Below, piece after piece: positions 58,793-64,000 of a stretch of DNA of 64,000 nt. The translations under genes were made by a program, and so were the position numbers. Location: assembly GCA_963082875.1 (NCBI GenBank), contig OY720100.1, positions 2,480,001 through 2,544,000 on the forward strand, written 5' to 3'. Source of the stretch: Corella eumyota. Taxonomy: Eukaryota > Chordata > Ascidiacea > Phlebobranchia > Corellidae. Each line of letters opens with the position of its first letter. The stretch's first letter is position 1. A model generated the notes under the pieces. It ran no database searches and was not told the origin of the DNA. It saw nothing but the letters and a program-made list of their open reading frames with translations.

Positions 58793-61700
58793 GTCATGTG
58801 ACCCTGTGTCGTCATATACATATATAGTTTTAAATAAAAATAAAATTTTTTTTTTAAAAATTTTAATTTAAATTTACCTAAATACCTGCAGCGGCCTAAT
58901 AAACGTATTTTAAAAATATTATTTCAAAATATTAATATTCAAAAAAGTTATGAGCATATTTCATAAAAATCGCCAAATCTCAAAATTTAAAATTTATGGT
59001 CTAATTACAAGCACATTGGTTAAACTTAAATACGTATAAAAGAAATTTGCAAAAATATTCAAAAACAAAAAAGTTAGATCGAATTTTTAGTTTCACTAAT
59101 TCTGACGTCATGTGACCCTGTGTCGTCATATACATATATAGTTTTGAATAAAAATAATTTTTTTTTTTTTTAATTTTAATTTAAATTTACCTAAATACCT
59201 GCAGCGGCCTAATAAACGTATTTTAAAAATATTATTTCAAAATATTAATATTCATAAAAGTTATGAGCATATTTCATAAAAATCGCTAAATCTCAAAATT
59301 TAAAATTTATGGTCTAATTACAAGCGCATTGGTTAAACTTAAATACGTATAAAAGAAATTTGCAAAAATATTCAAAAACAAAAAAGTTAGATCGAATTTT
59401 TAGTTTCACTAATTCTGACGTCATGTGACCCTGTGTCGTCATATACATATATAGTTTTAAATAAAAATAAATTTTTTTTTTTTTAATTTTAATTTACATT
59501 TACCAAAATACCTGCAGCGGCCTAATAAACGTATTTTAAAAATATTATTTCAAAATAATAATATTCACAAAAGTTATGAGCATATTTCATAAAAATCGCC
59601 AAATCTTAAATTTTAAAATTTATGGTCTGATTACAAGCGCATTGGTTAAACTTAAATACGTATAAAAGAAATTTGCAAAAATATTCAAAAACAAAAAAGT
59701 TAGATCGAATTTTTAGCTTCACTAATTCTGACGTCAGTTGAGTCTGTGACGTCATATACGTATATAGTTTTAAAATAAAAATTAAAAAAAAATTTTTCAA
59801 ATTTTAATTAAACTTTACCAAAATAACTGCAGGGGCCTAATAAACGTATTTTAAAAATATTATTTCAAAATATTAAAATCCATAAAAGTTATGAGCATAT
59901 TTTATAAAAATCGCCAAATCTCAAAATTTAAAATTTATGGTCTAATTACAAGCGCATTGGTTAAACTTAAATACGTATAAAAGAAATTTGCAAAAATATT
60001 CAAAAACAAAAAAGTTAGATCGAATTTTTAGTTTCACTAATTCTGACGTCATGTGACCCTGTGTCGTCATATACATATATAGTTTTGAATAAAAATATTT
60101 TTTTTTTTTTAATTTTAATTTAAATTTACCTAAATACCTGCAGCGGCCTAATAAACGTATTTTAAAAATATTATTTCAAAATATTAATATTCATAAAAGT
60201 TATGAGCATATTTCATAAAAATCGCCAAATCTCAAAATTTAAAATCTATGGTCTAATTACAAGCGCATTGGTTAAACTTAAATACGTATAAAAGAAATTT
60301 GCAAAAATATTCAAAAACAAAAAAGTTAGATCGAATTTTTAGTTTCACTAATTCTGACGTCATGTGACCCCGTGTCGTCATATACAAATATAGTTTTAAA
60401 TAAAAATAATTTTTTTTTTTTAATTTTAATTTAAATTTACCAAAATACCTGCAGGGGCCTAATAAACGTATTTTACAAATATTATTTCAAAATATTAATA
60501 TTCACAAAAGTTATGAGCATATTTCATAAAAATCGCCAAATCTCAAATTTTAAAATTGATGGTCTGATTACAAGCGCATTGGTTAAACTTAAATACGTAT
60601 AAAAGGAAATTTGCAAAAATATTCAAAAACAAAAAAGTTAGATCGAATTTTTAGTTTCACTAATTCTGACGTCAGTTGAGTCTGTGACGTCATATACGTA
60701 TATAGTTTTAAAATAAAAATTAAAAAAAAAATTTTCAAATTTTAATTAAACTTTACCAAAATAACTGCAGGGGCCTAATAAACGTATTTTAAAAATATTA
60801 TTTCAAAATATTAATATCCATAAAAGTTATGAGCATATTTTATAAAAATCGCCAAATCTCAAAATTTAAAATTTATGGTCTAATTACAAGCGCATTGGTT
60901 AAACTTAAATACGTATAAAAGAAATTTGCAAAAATATTCAAAAACAAAAAAGTTAGATCGAAATTTTAGTTTCACTAATTCTGACGTCAGGTGAGTCTGT
61001 GACGTCATATACGTATATAGTTTTAAAATAAAAATTAAAAAAAAAAATTTCAAATTTTAATTAAACTTTACCAAAATAACTGCAGGGGCCTAATAAACGT
61101 ATTTTAAAAATATTATTTCAAAATATTAATATCCATAAAAGTTATGAGCATATTTTATAAAAATCGCCAAATCTCAAAATTTAAAATTTATGGTCTAATT
61201 ACAAGCGCATTGGTTAAACTTAAATACGTATAAAAGAAATTTGCAAAAATATTCAAAAACAAAAAAGTTAGATCGAATTTTTAGTTTCACTAATTCTGAC
61301 GTCATGTGACCCTGTGTCGTCATATACATATATAGTTTTAAATAAAAATAAAATTTTTTTTTTTAAATTTTAATTTGAATTTACCTAAATACCTGCAGCG
61401 GCCTAATAAACGTATTTTAAAAATATTATTTCAAACATTAATATTCATAAAAGTTATGAGCATATTTCATAAAAATCGCCAAATCTCAAAATTTAAAATT
61501 TATGGTCTAATTACAAGCGCATTGGTTAAACTTAAATACGTATAAAAGAAATTTGCAAAAATATTCAAAAACGAAAAAGTTAGATCGAATTTTTAGTTTC
61601 ACTAATTCTGACGTCATGTGACCCTGTGTCGTCATATACATATATAGTTTTGAATAAAAATAATTTTTTTTTTTTTAAATTTTAATTTAAATTTACCTAA

Positions 61701-61925
61701 ATACCTGCAGCGGCCTAATAAACGTATTTTAAAAATATTATTTTAAAATATTAATATTCATAAAAGTTATGAGCATATTTCATAAAAATCGCCAAATCTC
61801 AAAATTTAAAATTTATGGTCTAATTACAAGCGCATTGGTTAAACTTAAATACGTATAAAAGAAATTTGCAAAAATATTCAAAAACAAAAAAGTTAGATCG
61901 AATTTTTAGTTTCACTAATTCTGAC
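58793..61925. repeat. Complete ten-monomer HOR unit, right-hand copy (3,133 bp)
   Basis: Subtypes a to j in full order at 58793, 59107, 59420, 59733, 60048, 60359, 60671, 60986, 61301 and 61613. Compared with the units at 37793 and 42815, j lacks the CATCAT gain, h keeps TATACGTATA, g has ATCGCC in place of ATCCCC, and i has ATATATAG in place of ATATATTG. This unit probably keeps the more ancestral state at those sites. Confidence 0.85.
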
Positions 61926-63805
61926 GTCATGTGACCCTGTGTCGTCATATACATATATAGTTTTAAATAAAAATAAAATTTTTTTTTTAAAAATTTTAAT
62001 TTAAATTTACCTAAATACCTGCAGCGGCCTAATAAACGTATTTTAAAAATATTATTTCAAAATATTAATATTCAAAAAAGTTATGAGCATATTTCATAAA
62101 AATCGCCAAATCTCAAAATTTAAAATTTATGGTCTAATTACAAGCGCATTGGTTAAACTTAAATACGTATAAAAGAAATTTGCAAAAATATTCAAAAACA
62201 AAAAAGTTAGATCGAATTTTTAGTTTCACTAATTCTGACGTCATGTGACCCTGTGTCGTCATATACATATATAGTTTTAAATAAAAATAAATTTTTTTTT
62301 TTTTAATTTTAATTTACATTTACCAAAATACCTGCAGCGGCCTAATAAACGTATTTTAAAAATATTATTTCAAAATATTAATATTCACAAAAGTTATGAG
62401 CATATTTCATAAAAATCGCCAAATCTTAAATTTTAAAATTTATGGTCTGATTACAAGCGCATTGGTTAAACTTAAATACGTATAAAAGAAATTTGCAAAA
62501 ATATTCAAAAACAAAAAAGTTAGATCGAATTTTTAGCTTCACTAATTCTGACGTCAGTTGAGTCTGTGACGTCATATACGTATATAGTTTTAAAATAAAA
62601 ATTAAAAAAAAATTTTTCAAATTTTAATTAAACTTTACCAAAATAACTGCAGGGGCCTAATAAATGTATTTTAAAAATATTATTTCAAAATATTAAAATC
62701 CATAAAAGTTATGAGCATATTTTATAAAAATCGCCAAATCTCAAAATTTAAAATTTATGGTCTAATTACAAGCGCATTGGTTAAACTTAAATACGTATAA
62801 AAGAAATTTGCAAAAATATTCAAAAACAAAAAAGTTAGATCGAATTTTTAGTTTCACTAATTCTGACGTCATGTGACCCTGTGTCGTCATATATATATAT
62901 AGTTTTGAATAAAAATATTTTTTTTTTTTTAATTTTAATTTAAATTTACCTAAATACCTGCAGCGGCCTAATAAACGTATTTTAAAAATATTATTTCAAA
63001 ATATTAATATTCATAAAAGTTATGAGCATATTTCATAAAAATCGCCAAATCTCAAAATTTAAAATCTATGGTCTAATTACAAGCGCATTGGTTAAACTTA
63101 AATACGTATAGAAGAAATTTGCAAAAATATTCAAAAACAAAAAAGTTAGATCGAATTTTTAGTTTCACTAATTCTGACGTCATGTGACCCCGTGTCGTTA
63201 TATACATATATTGTTTTAAATAAAAATAATTTTTTTTTTTTAATTTTAATTTAAATTTACCAAAATACCTGCAGGGGCCTAATAAACGTATTTTACAAAT
63301 ATTATTTCAAAATATTAATATTCACAAAAGTTATGAGCATATTTCATAAAAATCGCCAAATCTCAAATTTTAAAATTGATGGTCTGATTACAAGCGCATT
63401 GGTTAAACTTAAATACGTATAAAAGAAAATTTGCAAAAATATTCAAAAACAAAAAAGCTAGATCAAATTTTTAGTTTCACTAATTCTGACGTCAGTTGAG
63501 TCTGTGACGTCATATACGTATATAGTTTTAAAATAAAAATTAAAAAAAAATTTTTCAAATTTTAATTAAACTTTACCAAAATAACTGCAGGGGCCTAATA
63601 AACGTATTTTAAAAATATTATTTCAAAATATTAATATCCATAAAAGTTATGAGCATATTTTATAAAAATCGCCAAATCTCAAAATTTAAAATTTATGGTC
63701 TAATTACAAGCGCATTGGTTAAACTTAAATACGTATAAAAGAAATTTGCAAAAATATTCAAAAACAAAAAAGTTAGATCGAATTTTTAGTTTCACTAATT
63801 CTGAC

Positions 63806-64000
63806 GTCATGTGACCCTGTGTCGTCATATATATATATAGTTTTGTATAAAAATATTTTTTTTTTTTAATTTTAATTTAAATTTACCTAAATACCTGCAG
63901 CGGCCTAATAAACGTATTTTAAAAATATTATTTCAAAATATTAATATTCATAAAAGTTATGAGCATATTTCATAAAAATCGCCAAATCTCAAAATTTAAA
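63806..64000. repeat. Partial e-type monomer at window end
   Basis: The first 195 bp of an e copy with GAATAAAAATATTTT changed to GTATAAAAATATTTT and ATATACATATATAG changed to ATATATATATATAG. The same AT-only stretch is in the e copy at 62868. The array continues past the window. Confidence 0.85.

Larger units (their letters stand above)
1..64000. repeat. Satellite DNA array, ~313-bp monomer, about 206 copies, head to tail
   Basis: The window is a single tandem array. Each monomer runs from the GTCA half of TGACGTCA through a T/A-tract, a CTGCAG(C/G)GGCC block, AATATTAATATT, ATTACAAGCGCATTGG, ATACGTATAAAAG and TAGATCGAATTTTTAG to CTAATTCTGAC. Lengths are 311-316 bp except for three 166-bp truncated copies. 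All copies have the same orientation, and no unrelated sequence interrupts the array. GC is about 22% in a hand-counted monomer. The array starts and ends inside repeat units, so it is longer than the window. Large homogeneous arrays of this kind are known from centromeric and pericentromeric heterochromatin; that location is inferred here. The satellite family is not one I recognise. Confidence 0.98.
35907..64000. repeat. Zone 8: ten-subtype higher-order repeat (a to j)
   Basis: About 90 monomers follow one order, a-b-c-d-e-f-g-h-i-j. Read by eye: 35907 b, c/f, g, h, i, j; 37793 a to j; 40929 b, c/f, g, h, i, j; 42815 a to j; 45952 a to g; 48145 e, f, g, i; 49396 a to g; 51589 f/c, d, e, f, g, h; 53468 e, f, g; 54406 e, f/e, f, g, h, h; 56285 i, j, j, b, h; 57853 i, j, j; 58793 a to j; 61926 a, c, d, e, f, g; 63806 e (cut by the window end). 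A full unit is 3,133-3,137 bp. Order is kept, while whole monomers are lost or doubled. Confidence 0.85.

Noticed and set aside
1-64000. CRISPR array
   Set aside because: The unit is ~313 bp and repetitive along its full length. There are no short direct repeats with unique spacers and no cas genes.
1-64000. LTR element, LINE, SINE or other mobile element within the array
   Set aside because: I found no stretch that departs from the monomer consensus beyond short variants. Every position is covered by the tandem unit.
1-64000. CENP-B box
   Set aside because: The canonical box needs TTCG and CGGG cores at fixed spacing, and I saw no CGGG in the monomers. TGACGTCA is a different motif.
1-64000. 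tRNA, rRNA or other RNA genes
   Set aside because: No A/B box pairs, cloverleaf arms or conserved rRNA cores are visible. Composition and repetition are those of a satellite.
1-64000. Inverted monomers or strand switches
   Set aside because: All junctions read in the same orientation. The palindromic octamers, TATACGTATA and AATATTAATATT, can mimic inversions locally, but the flanks do not invert.
1-64000. Assignment to a named species or known satellite family
   Set aside because: The sequence does not match any satellite I can recall with confidence. AT-richness and CpG retention suggest an invertebrate but do not identify one.

Overview
The whole 64-kb window is one uninterrupted AT-rich satellite DNA array. 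I read about 206 head-to-tail monomers, nearly all 311-316 bp (mean about 313.4). They are in one orientation, and the array runs off both window ends. One monomer counted by hand (316-629) is about 22% GC. I see no protein-coding gene, RNA gene, transposon, CRISPR array or single-copy spacer. The setting is a eukaryotic chromosome, most likely centromeric or pericentromeric heterochromatin. An insect or other invertebrate is plausible from the AT-richness and the lack of CpG depletion, but I do not recognise the satellite and cannot name a species. Monomers are phased here from the GTCA half of the TGACGTCA octamer at each junction.

Three monomer families alternate. Family A starts GTCATGTGACCCTGTG, has CCTGCAGCGGCC and ATTCATAAAAG, and ends its variable part with GGTCTAATTAC. 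Family B starts GTCAGTTGAGTCTG, carries a second TGACGTCA and TATACGTATA, and has ACTGCAGGGGCC, ATATCCATAAAAG and ATTTTATAAAA. Family C has an A-like start, then ATTCACAAAAG, CAAATTTTAAAATT and GGTCTGATTAC, and usually precedes B. The last ~125 bp of every monomer is almost invariant. The first ~75 bp, with a T- or A-tract of changing length, holds most of the variation.

The families are arranged in higher-order repeats (HORs) that differ by zone. 1-9098 is a complex multi-subtype zone with a 626-bp and a 1,883-bp local tandem duplication. 9099-13193 has B/C dimers and two 166-bp truncated monomers. 13194-18062 is a composite second copy of segments from the first 12 kb. 18063-22140 is mixed and holds the first relatives of the right-hand subtypes. 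22141-29650 is a simple zone of CB dimers (about 627 bp) and CCB trimers (about 938 bp). 29651-31527 is a transposed copy of about 11-12.7 kb. 31528-35906 is built of 3- and 5-monomer repeats. From 35907 to the end there is a ten-subtype HOR (a-b-c-d-e-f-g-h-i-j, about 3,137 bp) with complete units at 37793-40928, 42815-45951 and 58793-61925 and many partial or locally duplicated units between them. A nearly perfect 5,022-bp (16-monomer) tandem duplication lies at about 35750-45793.

Nothing here acts through an encoded product. The array looks shaped by unequal crossing-over, gene conversion and segmental amplification. The most suggestive non-random signal is the TGACGTCA octamer (the CRE/bZIP consensus) kept at nearly every monomer junction and doubled at 18-bp spacing in family B. 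It is a candidate protein-binding box, but only by inference. All zone, subtype and offset assignments were made by eye.
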